Shown here piece by piece: positions 27,796-40,625 of a stretch of DNA of 64,000 nucleotides. Position 1 is the stretch's first letter, and every line of letters starts with the position of its first letter. The position numbers and the translations under genes are program-made. The notes beneath the pieces are model-generated. The model saw only the letters and a list, made by a program, of their open reading frames with translations. It was not told where the DNA came from and made no database searches. Location of the stretch: positions 15,085,501 to 15,149,500 of the forward strand of contig NC_071342.1 of NCBI RefSeq assembly GCF_027744825.2. Direction: 5' to 3'. The stretch is from Synchiropus splendidus (taxonomy: Eukaryota > Chordata > Actinopteri > Syngnathiformes > Callionymidae).

Positions 27796-30700
27796 ATTGA
27801 CAAAGGAACTACGAGAATATGACAGTTAATTTGTTTCTGTTTGTTGTTGTTTGTTTTGTTTAGCCTCAAGAAAATGACTTTTGAGTTTAATGGCACTGAA
27901 ATTGAAGTCCTGTGTTTTAAAAAGGAGTCTCTTAGAATCTACAGGCAGCATTACTTGTAATCTGCTGCTAGATTCTGTGGTTGTTTTTATCTGTAGTTTA
28001 ATAAACAGATGAAAGTTTTCACTGCCAGTTAGGATACAATGTCCTCTAAATAAATATACACATTTATGACCTTGCATGCCCCTCATAATGAAAAAGAAAT
28101 TGTGAATTAAGTGGTGCAATGTACGTGAAATGGTTAGTTAACCTTAATAGAGTTTAGAGTGTTTGTGACTAATTTAACAGGGCTAAAGGTAATCCGACGA
28201 CTGAAATGAATACCTGCCATGTGTCCGTGACGGCTGTGTAAATGTGACAGTAAAGAGGCTTGTTGTGTGCAGAGTCCTGCTGTACATGATGTCACTGGAC
28301 TCCACTCAGCCTGAGGGAAGCATGGCCTCAACTGGCCGAACAAGAGCAGTGCACCGCATCTTTTCTGAGCTATAAAAACAAAAAAAGCGTTAACTACAAT
28401 TTCTCTGTGGAGATGAACACGGGAGCGGGAGTCGCAGGAGCCTGACGCGTCGAGGATGTTTTCTCTCTCGCTCCTGCTGCATGTGACAAAGAGAAAATCC
28501 CACAACACACACATACAAACATGCTGGACAGAAATGCGTGTGACATGAAAAGAACAGTGTCACTGTGTCCCGGCTGATCCCTGGTGTACTGTCAGACAGC
28601 AGAGACCCTCGGGGCCCCTGGATGACTGGGAATATGTAACAGCCCATACGGCATCTGTCGAAGCCCACAAGCGTCACGAGTAAACGTACTAGGTTTTTTT
28701 GTGCTCACTGCTTTCATTATATTCACATTGTTTACTATCATCTGTATTTTTTTTTATTTATTTATTTTTTTTACATTGGTAATACATCTCCATGTGTTGC
28801 ATCACAGGGTGCTAACTACCTGCTTCTGTGTGTTTAAACAGTGGTCACTCTAGCTGTAGCCACTGCTGTGCTTCTCAATTGCTCCACAAACAGTCAGTAA
28901 AGCTTTTTCTGTTCCAGCTTGTCCTCAACGACAAGTGTTTATGGCGTCAGTTTCCCCACTGGGTTTTCAAGAGGCATTAAAAAAAAAAGAACCTGAAGTT
29001 GGGGACTTCATTCGTGTCAAAATGACAGAGTGGCATGTTTTTCCTGCATGACTTCTTGATGACTAACAGAGTACATGTTCATTAAAAGATAACTATGAAA
29101 AATTGTCCATTATGTGGGACACTGAAGCATCGGAAAGCTCACAATATTTTACATCACAGACTCTGTCTGTTTTTGATGCATCATTCTACTCATAATAATA
29201 TTCCAATATCTCATGAGAGTAATCGCATTAAAGGGGAATAATAGCGTGTTGTTATAATAATATTATTTTATTATTACTATGGATTTTATTTTTTCCCCAA
29301 GCTGGAAGTTCTGTGCGCCAAAAATGTTGACTGAACTGAAGTAATACTGACATATAAACAACTCACGAAATAAGTATATATAAGTATAAGAAATTTATTA
29401 AATTTAGACTTTTTATTTTTTTATATTTTATATATTTTTTTATATTTCAACATAAATGACTTGTTTTTTGTTCCTTTTTTTTTAACCTGCTACTCAAAGT
29501 TCTTAACATCAGTGACACAGACAGAAGGCTAGATGATGATGACGTTGATCTCACAGCCCATCCTTCCCTCACTTGTGAACAAGACCACAAGATACTACCA
29601 AGGGGATGCGCTCATCCTCAGCCAGAAGAAAATGAGTCAAGGGAAAAATTGAAAATATTTAAAATACATTTCTGTGGAAGCCTTTGAAGAGAGTACCTCC
29701 AGGCTTCAAGAGGCAAAAGTTTCCTCGAAGCTGTCATTCTTTCTCCTGTCAGAATAACAGCAATGTCTATAACAAGTGGTGACGTGTTTAATTCCTATCA
29801 ATCCAGCGGCATAACACTTGGCCATTCCTTCTTTTTCATACGGCCTTTTACACACACAGAGACAGTGATAAGAGGAAGTGATAAAGAAAATAATGAAGGT
29901 TGAGAGGCTCATTTATTAAGTCAGCAACATTTAATAAAGCCTTCAATGTCAATAAACACCCCCGCCCAAAAAAGCCAGCCATTTGTTTGCTAAAGCGCTG
30001 CGTCTTCATCAGGAAAACGCTGATCCGACACGTCTATAGTTGCTGAGAAGAGAAGCCTCTTAAAAAGGCACCGAGGATCTTGATCCATTTCCCTGGTGGA
30101 CGGCAACAGAGCGCTCCAGGTTAACAGGTTTTCTTAGCGTCTCCTCTCAGGTGGAGTTTCTTTCAGCGGCTGAGAGGCAAACAGGCTGCAGTGAAAGACT
30201 CACTCCCCATTAGTGGAGCTAAATGGCTCTTCTGTGAGCAAGAGGTGAAGGGGGGGCGGTTGAGGACCCTTCCACACACTTCTTCAGAGATTAGAGAGGT
30301 GACTCTTGTCTCGAGGATGTAGAATGTTTTCACAGGCAAACGTGGAAGCACACTCAACTGTCAAGGCTCAGCAACTTGAACTTTATAGAGATATTATGAC
30401 TCATGCTATGAGTCTGGTGCCTTATGTGGCAGGTCCACATCATCACTTTAAAATGATGTGTTGATGTGTTTCAATGTCATTGTTGCAATACCGGCGTGTT
30501 TCACTTCAATTACTTAAATCTCCCCATTCAATTTAATAAAAATAAATACAATAAAATGAAAATAATTTACATTTTTTTCATCTAAAATATGCCATTGACT
30601 ACCAATGATTATTTTTGCTTTATTAAATATAACTTCCGAGGTCTCAAGCACGCTAATTCCCAACAAATCTGATACGATCTATTCGCTTTTTATTCTGTAG

Positions 30701-31257
30701 TTTGACGTAATAAAGAGGCAAAGTTTTGTTTCTGTTCAAAGGTAGTATGAGGAGGACATTTTTGAAACGAATCGTAGCAAGTAATAGTGCTAGCTGCTGA
30801 CATTCTGAGGTGAAAAATACGACTTCACAACACAAATTATGGTTTTATTATTTGAAGAAGTGCCTCAAGAAATGTATGATAATCCAGAAATTCATTGACA
30901 TCGAGTGGAAATTCAGAAGTCATATAATAAAGCAGAGTTGTGTTGCGTGTTAGTGTTCTCAGTGTTTTTTAAGAATCCACTCTGAGCATGTCTTCTGGAG
31001 GCCAAGCTTTGCTACGAAGTCTTGGAGGTGTAGAGTCTTGAACTGGCGAATACGACGCAAACAAGGTCTTCTCTAATGACCTGGAGAGATTGTAGTTATC
31101 CAGACAATGGCTAAATTAGAAGCACAAACGTGTCAAGAAATGCCACCAAAAGTCGTCGTCCGGAGACGCTACCTTATCGTGCTAAACATAGACGCGCTTG
31201 GTTTTTCCTTGTGTGATAAAACAAATGTTCATAGAAACTATTGATGACAAAATAGAA

Positions 31258-31284
31258 AATATACATATACATATACATATACAA
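31258..31284. repeat. (ATATAC)n short tandem repeat
   Basis: Four consecutive units of a six-base atatac repeat ('acatatacatatacatatac'). Confidence 0.9.
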
Positions 31285-32799
31285 AAATAGAAGTGAGTTG
31301 AGAATTTAGTGGTCCTGTTCTCAAGTGAGGTTCCCTTGTCTTGCTGCAGGGGACCTCAGCTGAGGGGTTAGAGATGTCTGCCTCTGACTACTGTATGTTA
31401 TTTATTCAATAATAGAGGTCCTACTTAGCCTCTCTCAGGTACCAGCTATGGTACCTCATGGATCTGAGCCGTAGGTAAATACTACATGGTCTGTTAGCAG
31501 GTGAGAGCAAGCAGCCACACGTCTGCAGCCTGGACACTGTGTCCAACTAAGTCCAAGAGACAGTGCTATAAAGGTCACATAGCTAGTTAATAAATGATCA
31601 TAACATAGGATTTGTTTTCTGATTCTTAAGAGCGTTAGCAATTCTTCATACCCTTAAATTAAATACTATTCTAATGTTACCCATATTTTAAAATGACACT
31701 GCCTTTAAACGTCACAAGGTGATTTATTTATTTTGGAGGATTATTGAGTCTATATCCGAAAAAAAAAACACTTTTAAGGTGCTTCATTAAGTCACGAAAG
31801 CATCAGTTATTATCAGGACATAAAGGTCAGAGGTCGTCTTCCCAATACACCATGCCTGTCCTCGCTGTGAGTCCATTAGAGAATTGATAACAGTCACAGA
31901 AAAGAAGTATGTGGTCCGGATATTGTACTGAGATCAGTGGTCACCTGCTCGACCCTCAGATCACTGCACTGCCATCTAGTGGACACAGTATTTTTTTAAA
32001 TTCAGGGCCCACGTAGTGACCTGCAACTGAAAGAGAGCAGCTTCTATTTGACTTTTACTTTGTCTTTTATGGCGACTCAATGTACTCTATATCATCTTAT
32101 ATACTGTATATTAAAAGCATTTTACTCATCTGCTCATGGTCTAGAATCAGGTGTTCAGTCAGAGATCAGCAGAGTACATCCACCTGTGAGAAGGTGAGAA
32201 CACTATCCCCCGCGTCCTCCTAGGGTCTGTAACCGAGCACTTCAATAAAGTCACCGGCTGCTAATAAAGAGCCGCAGCTCGGCTCACCTTACAACAACAA
32301 AGGTGGTATTATACATCTCACCTCCGTGTTGGAGCGAGCCTCTGAAGTCAGAGCACAACACCGTCTGACAACATCATGTTGTGTTTTCACTCCATCATTT
32401 TAGGCCTCTAACTGCAGTGAAATTATTGTGGTCTAGTCACCGGAGCTAGATCTGACCATCAATGAAGCCAACAGGACAACAAGAAACACAAACGTTACGG
32501 GGCAAATTCTGTTGTTGTTATTGCGCACACATCGCTGTTGTGATTGAAGAGAGAAGGAAGAGGTGCATTTCTATGCAGAAGCAGTCTGGTGCACCATTTA
32601 GAAACTGCTGGAGTCAGCAAAAAAGATTTATATTATTTTTATTCATATCCAAAAATCTCTAATTCAGTGGGGTCAGTTTCATATTTGACAGGTGCATCCC
32701 CAATACATCAGACCTGTTTTAAAGTGAAGGTGCAACCGTAGTCATTTTAACCTCATTTTTTATTGAATGCTTTAAACTGATATCAAGTTTCATGAAACT

Positions 32800-33150
32800 T
32801 TTGTCCTTCCGTCAGCAGTTTGGCGGAGTTCACGGAGACCTCTTCTTTCCGATTGCAGACCTCCCCGTTGCAAAAGGTTGTGACCTGGCTTTTTATTTTT
32901 CCCGGGGCTGTTGGGTTAATGAAGTAACAACAAACTAGACCTGCGGCTAATTTGGAGTGGCACTTCCTGGCCCCTCCTGTCTCCACCAAGACGTACTTCA
33001 TTTTCTCTTATCTCTGGCTCAGTCATGTGGCTTTCCGCATGGACGCCCATGTCTCCCCCTGTAGAAGGACTAATGGAAACTTCCTTAATGTCATTAATCT
33101 GCAGACCGGGACACGAACCAAACATGTTAAACCTCACCGGCCGCTCCACT
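32800..33150. promoter_or_regulatory. Candidate conserved non-coding element
   Basis: About 350 bp of balanced unique DNA between AT-rich segments, with 'gggttaatgaagtaac', 'ggctaatttgga', 'ggactaatggaaac' and 'atgtcattaatctgc'. Overlapping short frames on both strands have no recognisable product. An enhancer reading is inference only. Confidence 0.25.
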
Positions 33151-34044
33151 CAAACTGCTGCGTCATCACTATTTTCATCCTTAAGAAGTATTGGAAACAC
33201 TTTTTTTCTCTCTAAACTATAAGCAAAAAATGTTATAAACAAAAATAATAGGAAATATAACAGGATTATTATGCATTTCTCTTGTCAAGTGCTGTTACAT
33301 AAATCATAAAACTTATTGTCTTCAAGCATCAGTTTAATGTACTGTTCCCTCCAGCCGTTAAAGACACTTTCACTTAATAATTCAAATTTCATTCTTATGC
33401 TTCATACACCTTCCTATGCTTGCGTACAAACTTTCAGCATACTGTCCCACGGCAGTTTGACAACTTGCTGTCACTGAGAAAAGAAACTTTTAATCGTGTC
33501 AATAATCCTTAGTATTTACGCTTGATTTTTTTTTTTCCTTTATTGTGAAGCGTACAAACAAGAATTTCCTGAAAATGTTAAATTCAATTCAATAATTAAT
33601 TTAAATAACGAATATTAATTAAGTTAAATAACTTAGAATATATACATATAAACTGTGCAGTTGAAGATGGCAGCCATGTTCCCTGACTGAAAAACAATGT
33701 TTCTCAAAAAGTTATTTTAATTAAAAATATTTAAAAAAAATTTCATATTAGTTTAAAGGAGGAATTTTTCTTTAAATGATGAAAACAAGCCACTGAATTA
33801 AGGACATTTTTTCTTGCTACATTGATGTGTGTCTATAGGGATCTTATGTCTCCGCCTCCTCCTCTCGGTCCATGTGACCTAAGAGCAGAAAAAAGTAACA
33901 GAGGCCCATGGGAAGATTGAAGGTATTTTCTGATCCACTTTGCCTCATGCCCTGATCTTGACCCTTGACTTCTGAAGACACATGGTGTGAACGGCAGCCT
34001 TGCATAAAGCTGCAGTTATGTGTTCAGTTTCCTCTGTCACTACA

Positions 34045-34747
34045 CAGTGGTACCTCGGTTCTCGACCATTCGAGAAGCGATTTGTTCGAAATCTGAATCG
34101 ATTTTTCCCATTACAATGAATGGAAAAAGAAATAATGCGTTCCAAGCCTTAAAAGAGGCTTTTGTAGGAGTGAATGTAGAGTGTCTGCTGCAGGTGCGCT
34201 GTTCCTCTATGTGTGTGGCCGCTGCATGTGGGAGGGGTTGCCGAGTGAGTGACGTCTCTCCAGAAGTGAAGAGGTGCCCGGTGCGTGTCCAGCTCTGAAT
34301 GTGCACTTCTGTGCAGTTTGGCTGTGACAAAGTCATAAACCAAGTCACGCTCTGTCCCAGACTCGCCTCATCCCTGTCCCAGCTCCAGCCCACAACAGGA
34401 CATCAAACCCTGGAGGAGAGGTGTGGAGAGCGAGCACCTCCCCTGTGACACTCTACCACGGTCCAGTGCAGAGACAGGAAAGGTTTTACATCTCAATATG
34501 AAGAAAAAACAGTCAGTAAATGTAGCTAACGGGACACGTCTGCATACAGAGGCTGCGTTATACACAATAACAACGCGCGTCGTGGGTCAGCTGATCGGTC
34601 CGCGCATGTTAGGTTTTTTCCGGCTTTTTTCTGAGGTGTTCGAGTTCTGGATTTTCGTTCAAAATCCGAAGCAAAAAAATCCCGAAATTTTTGTTCAAAC
34701 TCCGATTTGTTCGAATTCCGGGACGTTCGAAAACTGAGGTACCACTG
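34045..34747. mobile_element. Non-autonomous DNA transposon, copy A (full length)
   Basis: Terminal inverted repeats cagtggtacctcggtt (34045-34060) and its near-complement aactgaggtaccactg (34732-34747) bound a 703-bp element. Subterminal segments also pair ('cgatttgttcgaaatctgaa' on the left against 'tcaaactccgatttgttcga' on the right). A TA follows the right end, but the left flank is CA, so a TA target duplication is not clean. There is no transposase frame. Ends of this kind suggest a Tc1/mariner/pogo-type MITE; the superfamily is uncertain. A second copy lies at 43336-44033. Confidence 0.8.
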
Positions 34748-34989
34748 TACTTTGGAGGCTCCTACACCACAACAAGCTAAGAAGCGCCCCTCCTTCAGCA
34801 TTGTTATTCACCTTGTCCGTTGTCCGACTGGCATCCCTCCGGAGTGAAGAGCAAACCCAGAACAATAAAAAGGCCCAAAAGACTGCTGGATGACTAATCA
34901 GGTGGCTGTGATGTGACAGCCCTTATTCACACATTCCTCCGGCTCCATGAATGGACACCCTCAACCCCGCATGTCATACACTTTCATTC

Positions 34990-35260
34990 ATAAAGAGGAA
35001 AAGAGGCGAGGGGGAGCGAGGTGGAGAGAAAAGAAAGAGCTCTCCCTGTTAGGATGAGTAACCCAGGGGACATGATTTTCTTTGTGTGGCGCTCAGCTTA
35101 TGGGGCCAAATGCCAGCAGGCTTACCTCGGCGCTGTCTGTGTGTGCATGTCCCTCTTTCCTCTACACACAGTAATTAGGAGGATCTTAATTGAGAAGGGG
35201 TTTATTAGTGTCTGAGGAAGGCTTTAAACGTCACTTTAATTAAGGGGGATTCGGCAGACA
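34990..35260. promoter_or_regulatory. Candidate conserved non-coding element (TAATTA-type sites)
   Basis: Homeodomain-type words are clustered: 'cagtaattaggagg' near 35170, 'atcttaattgagaa' near 35183 and 'cactttaattaaggg' near 35232, with 'tttattagtgtctgagg' between. The sequence is unique, not transposon-like, and lacks a credible coding frame. This is among the most enhancer-like blocks in the window. Confidence 0.35.
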
Positions 35261-36419
35261 GCTTGTGTGGCGATGTCACCCCTTTTATAAAATCCTTGTT
35301 TGGGCACAACAGGAAAACAGAGGCAGCGCTTTAAAAGGATGGCTGTGCAGGGCGAGCGTCTAGACCCGCGGTCAGAGGCAGAATAGATAGTCTGACCCTG
35401 GCTGGGCGTCACCATGATGGTCATTATGCCAGAAGGAATTCTACTTTTCTGCTCTGGGGGGGGTCCCCGAAAACATTCTGATGAGTGGAGGAAATGTTTT
35501 AGGCAACATATTCTACGGCCGTTTATGCAGGATATCATAAACTAGCTTAGTGCAGGCTTGGTTAAAAGTGCTGAGCTTATTTTTACCATCAGTTTTGCTC
35601 CTCTAGTGGGCAAAATATGTATGTGTTTGGGGGACATGTCAGGTCAACCATTGTCTTAAGACTCAACTATATACAATAAGGGAATTGGATGAACATTACT
35701 ATGAGCCCATGCAGTATAAGAATTAACTTAAGAATGAGATCCAAACTGGGGAGGTACAAGAATAATTAAGGTATAATATATGATTTAATATCAGTATTTT
35801 CCTGAAGTCATTATTATTATTATTTTATTTAGCACTAAAAAAAACGAAATTAAAAGTTGAAAAAATGTGATTTGTCTCAATAAAATTAGATTTAAAAGTT
35901 AGCTGTAATAGTTCAGGAAAATGGAAAAAAAAGGAAAACTTCTTCAATAGAGATTTAAATATTTCATAAAATATAATAATAATGCATCTTATATATAAAA
36001 TAATGATACGTTGCATTACATATAAAACTGCAAAACAATAGAGCATGTTAAAGCATATTCGATCTGTCTTAAAAATAGTTCCTTTTAATTTTTAAAAATA
36101 ATAAAATACAAATGTATTTAACATGACAAGTAACAAATTAAACCTTTAACTACTACAAAAACACATAAGAGCTATAATGATGAGCTCAAAGGGACAGCAG
36201 GTGGCAGTAGCGTTTCAGAACTTGCCTATAGAAACTGAGCACGAATGACCGAACCTGTGCTGCCATTGAAGTCGGAACACCACCAAAATCTTTAGTTGAA
36301 ATTTGCTCATAACAAAGCCTCTGAAAACATGACCTCATTGGTCCACTAACTAAGGTGACCAACAAAACTGACACTGGAATAATCAATTGTTCTTTTGTTG
36401 ATCAAATGAGGCCTTTAAT

Positions 36420-36900
36420 CCGTAGCACGTCTCCTTAGCATGTTAACACTCATGACACAGCCGCCCCAAAAGCTCTCGGGGAAATTCAGACCTTGAAACC
36501 CCTCCGGTCCGGATGTATTGTTTCGGTTTCCTAATCCTCTGAAGCACAGAAATGATTGAAACAAATGACAGTCCTCATGCAAAGAAGACACGTAGCCCAC
36601 AGAAGTCTGACAGCCATTTCCACAGCAGATGTTTCTACAGAGGGGCGTCTTCTCTCCGCTGAGCAGTCTCACACATGAGAGACCCCCAAAAGCTTCGCAG
36701 AGACGTCCAGAAAACCAACATGTAAATTTGAAACTGCCACATCTCGCACCAGCGGCTTTTCTCCTACCGCAATAGCGACGGAAAACGATGAAACGATGGT
36801 CGGAATTATGCAAGCGGGGTTGATATTCCGGGCAGAGGGAGGGGACCGGCCTTCAATTTGAGGGGCCGACAGCAGACAACATTGTTAGGTGCTATCATGA
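36420..36900. promoter_or_regulatory. Candidate conserved non-coding block
   Basis: Balanced, non-repetitive DNA with 'tccttagcatgttaacactc', 'gaaatgattgaaacaaatga' and 'ggaattatgcaagc'. A 132-codon minus-strand frame spans much of it but begins and ends without splice signals and resembles no family I know. Weak evidence. Confidence 0.2.
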
Positions 36901-38297
36901 AAAGATGAGCTCCTATTGATCTGAGTTGTGGGAAAAGGCTGCGCTATTGACAGGAAGACAGAATGTGTCTGAGGGGCAATATTTCATTCATTTGGCCGCC
37001 GCACTCCATCATCGTGAGCGGCTGGTTTTTTTCTGGGCTGTATATAATAACACGTGTGCTCTTTATTTCCCTCAGATCAATGGTAATGCGAGGGAGGCCA
37101 CACAAGATGGATGCCACAGGCGGGTTAACCTATCGACTGGTCCACGCAGACACAGAAGGAGTGAGACCCAAACATCGCAGAGTGGAAGTGCGAATGGTTA
37201 ATAACAGCGTTTCAGGCGACGTTTTGTGGTCGAGACCAAAAGATTCTTTGTGCGCTCGACAGGTAAATGTGGAAGGTGAAACTTTAATAAAATGAAGGTG
37301 CACTGGAGATTATTTCTGCTTCTCAGTAGAGGTTGGTCGTGCACACAGCTGGACAAAATTAGGCGGAAATGGTCAAGAAGTTGCTGCTCCAATATGAATA
37401 GACCAATTTTTTTTAATAGTCTTCTTTCAATGCTCTCACATACACAAGACTTGGTTTTGTCATGCGAGGAAGCGCTTTGTTTGGGGCACAAGAAGTGTCT
37501 CTGAATTGTATTTCTTTAAACTCTCCTCCTAAAGTTAACAGGTAAAAGTACTCCTTAATTTTAAAAGCAAATGTAGTTTGAGGTTGTTCACTTCTGACGG
37601 GGAAGGCAAGTTTGCTACAAGCATTCTTAGTCTATGAAGTTTCTCTCACTGGTCACAGACTGATATTAGCTAGCGGTCAGTGTTCAGTCATTGTTCTCAT
37701 ATTTTTACGTCCTAAATTAAGAAGTGAAGAAGTAAATCCAAGAAGTGAGTCGATAAATGTTCCACTACATGCACACTTTTAATTCTTTGTCATTTTCTTT
37801 TTTCGACATGTATTTTCTTTGCAACTTCTCAGTGTTATAAAAAATTAAAACATGCTCTGTGTGCTTTTTTTTTTTTGTGTGTGTGTGTGTGTTTTTTTTT
37901 ACAATACAGCTAGTGTCAGTGTTTAGACCAACAAATGGAGTCAAAGCTGGGATCTTGCTGCACAGATTCTGTGTCTGCATATGGTCTTGAGCACAGAAGC
38001 ACCTGAGTTTAAAGTGGTGCAGCAGGAGCGGTACACACTTCACTTTCCTGCAACGAAAAATAGCTTAGCCAGCAGACAGACTTTCCCACCGCACAAGCAG
38101 TTGACATTTCTCTGCTGGTGGCTTGGTGCAGTGAAAGCCTGACTTACTTCATTGACAGGTGAATCCTTTGTTCCTCTTTAAAAGTTTCAAAGTGAGGTGT
38201 CAATTTTGTGTATACAGAACTTTTTTATGTGTATAAAAACTAAAGAGAAAATGAAGTCATGATTAAACAAATGACTCCTAATGGGTAGATGAGGTAT

Positions 38298-38482
38298 CAT
38301 GAAACACTATTGCAGGATTGATGAAACAGTGCCCTAATTTTCTGAGGCCAATAGATGGTGCTCTTCGTTTAGAAATGATGTTCAAGTCCAAACATTTTAC
38401 AGCAGACAGCGCCATCTGGTGGCCTCTGAAAATCAGGGCGCTGTTTTGTGAAACCTCATTGACCCTTCAATCCTGTGTCATG
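38298..38482. mobile_element. Palindromic MITE-like element
   Basis: Two arms of about 75 bp (about 38298-38372 and 38408-38482) are imperfect inverted copies around a 35-bp centre. The left arm carries 'gccctaattttctgaggcca' and the right arm carries its near-complement 'tggcctctgaaaatcagggc'. Inner ends are 'atagatggtgct' and 'agcgccatctgg'; outer ends begin catgaaacac and end gtgtcatg. A transcript would fold into a long hairpin. It is too small to encode anything. Confidence 0.75.
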
Positions 38483-38859
38483 AAACTTTGTCTACCATCA
38501 CTACAAGTTACCAAAAGTACAGAACTTGAATCACATGTATAAAAGGAGGTGATGGGAAATGTGACTATGATATATATTGAAAATAAGATTGTTGGTCAAT
38601 TCCTCCATGAAATGGCAGCCACTAATGTGGGACCATCATCCTCTTGGTTCTAAATAAAGGAGGGAGTCGGCTGGTTTAATGTAGATCTTCTACCCGTCAG
38701 ATCCAAACAGTTTCATTCAAACAATGCTCCTTCTGCATCTCAGCTGTTTCATGTCCCTGCAGTGTTGAGGATGGAGTGAGAGCATATGAAACGGTGCTGA
38801 AGCTTCCTGCATGAGTCACGACAGGAGGAGGCCCAGAGCAGGTCAACTTCACCCTGGCC

Positions 38860-39030
38860 TGACCCTCACGCTGATGTCATCCTCGCCTCTTTCAAAGGCA
38901 GAATTTAATTAAGAAAGGCAAGTTTGAATGGCAAATGTCATTCAGAGTTTGTCGTCGCTTCTCTAAACCGCTTCAGGAGGAAAACAAAGCGGCGTCGAGC
39001 CGATCAGTGACTCTGATTAAAAAGGGGGCG
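38860..39030. promoter_or_regulatory. Candidate conserved non-coding element
   Basis: Unique DNA with 'gcagaatttaattaagaaag' near 38901, 'tttgaatggcaaatgtcatt' near 38924 and 'ctctgattaaaaag' near 39013. Word content and composition fit a developmental enhancer; no comparison was possible. Confidence 0.25.
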
Positions 39031-39299
39031 ACGATTGTGAAGGAGACCTTCTGTTGTTAAGTATAAAGTTGAACATTAATTAAAAAGCACTGTGCTTGAT
39101 TTCACCCCAGAAATGCACCTTTTGTCATCATTTAAAACAGATAAGATTAGTCAGTTCACATTTTCAACAAAGTCACTTTCCCCAAATGATGAGCCGATAT
39201 CATCTCTGCTGCATAAGTGATTCCAGTGAATGTATCGAATCAATCTCTGCTCTTCTATTGTGGCCTCCATAAAGAAAATACAATCCAACCCAAATATGA

Positions 39300-39440
39300 A
39301 CCCGCTCGAGCTCAACCGCAAATCCAACTTTAATAGAATAATATTGTTCCGACAGAGAGCCCTGGATATTATTGTCTAAAGCTGAGTGAAAGGGTAATTA
39401 ATTTGGCAGTAAATCATTCAATATTTTGGTGACTCTGATG
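39300..39440. promoter_or_regulatory. Candidate conserved non-coding element
   Basis: Contains 'gggtaattaatttggcagta' near 39393 and 'tagaataatattgttccg' near 39335 in non-repetitive DNA. It lies about 2.3 kb upstream of the cuedc2 promoter, so it might belong to that gene or to a distant one. Confidence 0.25.
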
Positions 39441-40232
39441 AGAATTGCGGCTTGTCTTTTTGTCCCCACAGTCGAGCGCCCGTCCCCTTTTGTCAGAGCC
39501 AAAATGGAAGTGCGTGCCGGCAGTACAATCTTCACATTATGTGCCCTGCACTGACACTGTAGCAGGACATGCTTGATGGTACACGGGCGCGGAGGAATAA
39601 AGGCATGGTGTTTGAAGAGTAATGCATGCTGATGCTCTTTCAACCCCGTCTTATGAATATGAGCGCACAGCTCTGCTGCTGATCATGAGTGTAATGTTGT
39701 TCACACACAAAGGAGCAGAAGGGATCCATCTTAAGACACAGCTCACTCCACGTTCAAGTTGTCAACGTGACTGTGTGAGTCTCTTCAGTCGAGTGCACGA
39801 CTGTCTGGAAGCTCCAGCCCAGTTCAATCCGTTTGAAAGTTTTGATCAAGGGCACCATCACTTAATGTTCGAAACATACTTTGATTCAGTCTACATTTCT
39901 CTTTTGCGTCATCTCACAAGCAAAAAATCAAAATGTACAACTTCCATATTTGTCTTACATCACCACGGTGTTAAAGTGGTGATCCGCTCATGCTGTCTGT
40001 TTCACAAGGAGCCTCTCCAAACGAACCAATGCCATGAGTTAACATACGTCAATACTTCAATTTCAACTGATTTAATTCCGCGTTTTCCAACTTCAAATAA
40101 TGATCACGAGTCTCGTCAACATGCCAGTTGTCAATAATGACTCAATGGCTCCCCCTTGTGGCCATACATGGTTAAAGCAATTTTACCTGATATAAAAGAG
40201 AGACTTAGTTGCTGTCTGTCCGCGAAATAAAA

Positions 40233-40292
40233 TATTGTCCTCTATTTTATTCATTCTAAATAAAATAATTCTAAATAAAATAGAGGACAATA
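40233..40292. repeat. Perfect 19-bp inverted repeat, AT-rich
   Basis: The arm at 40233-40251 (tattgtcctctattttatt) is an exact inverted copy of 40274-40292 (aataaaatagaggacaata), with a 22-bp spacer. The spacer also holds direct copies of 'ttctaaataaaat'. It may be a small foldback element. Confidence 0.8.
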
Positions 40293-40404
40293 ATTAGGGA
40301 TGTCTTCTGTGCTCGTAGTTTTCTGGGATTTTCCAATTGTATTAACTTAGATTTATTAACAAATTTATTAACAAACGTGTATTCATAATTTTCGAGTGTT
40401 GCTG

Positions 40405-40625
40405 TTACTACTACCCAGTACTACATTTGTTAGTACTGCTACTTTTATTTTCGCCCCTCATTATAATAATTGTACGGTTACTGCTCCCACCACGACTATT
40501 ACTACAACCAACTGCAAATATTACTAATTCTACCAATACAAATACTACTACTGTAACCACGACTAGTACTGGTATTAGCACACGCTGTATATATTACTGC
40601 GACAACAACAAGGACAATTCACTAT
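40405..40625. repeat. Cryptic triplet-rich (ACT/ATT/ACC) tract
   Basis: A stretch dominated by imperfect tact/acta/cta triplets ('gttactactacccagtact', 'acgactattactacaacc', 'actactactgtaaccacgac'). It appears to be a decayed trinucleotide microsatellite. The short plus-strand frame over it is compositionally biased and unlikely to be coding. Confidence 0.6.

Noticed and set aside
34040..34393. 117-codon minus-strand frame
   Set aside because: Lies inside the non-autonomous transposon and recurs in its second copy at 43381-43704; no transposase motifs.
36415..36813. 132-codon minus-strand frame
   Set aside because: Cysteine/arginine-rich but without known motif or splice signals; kept only as part of a candidate non-coding block.
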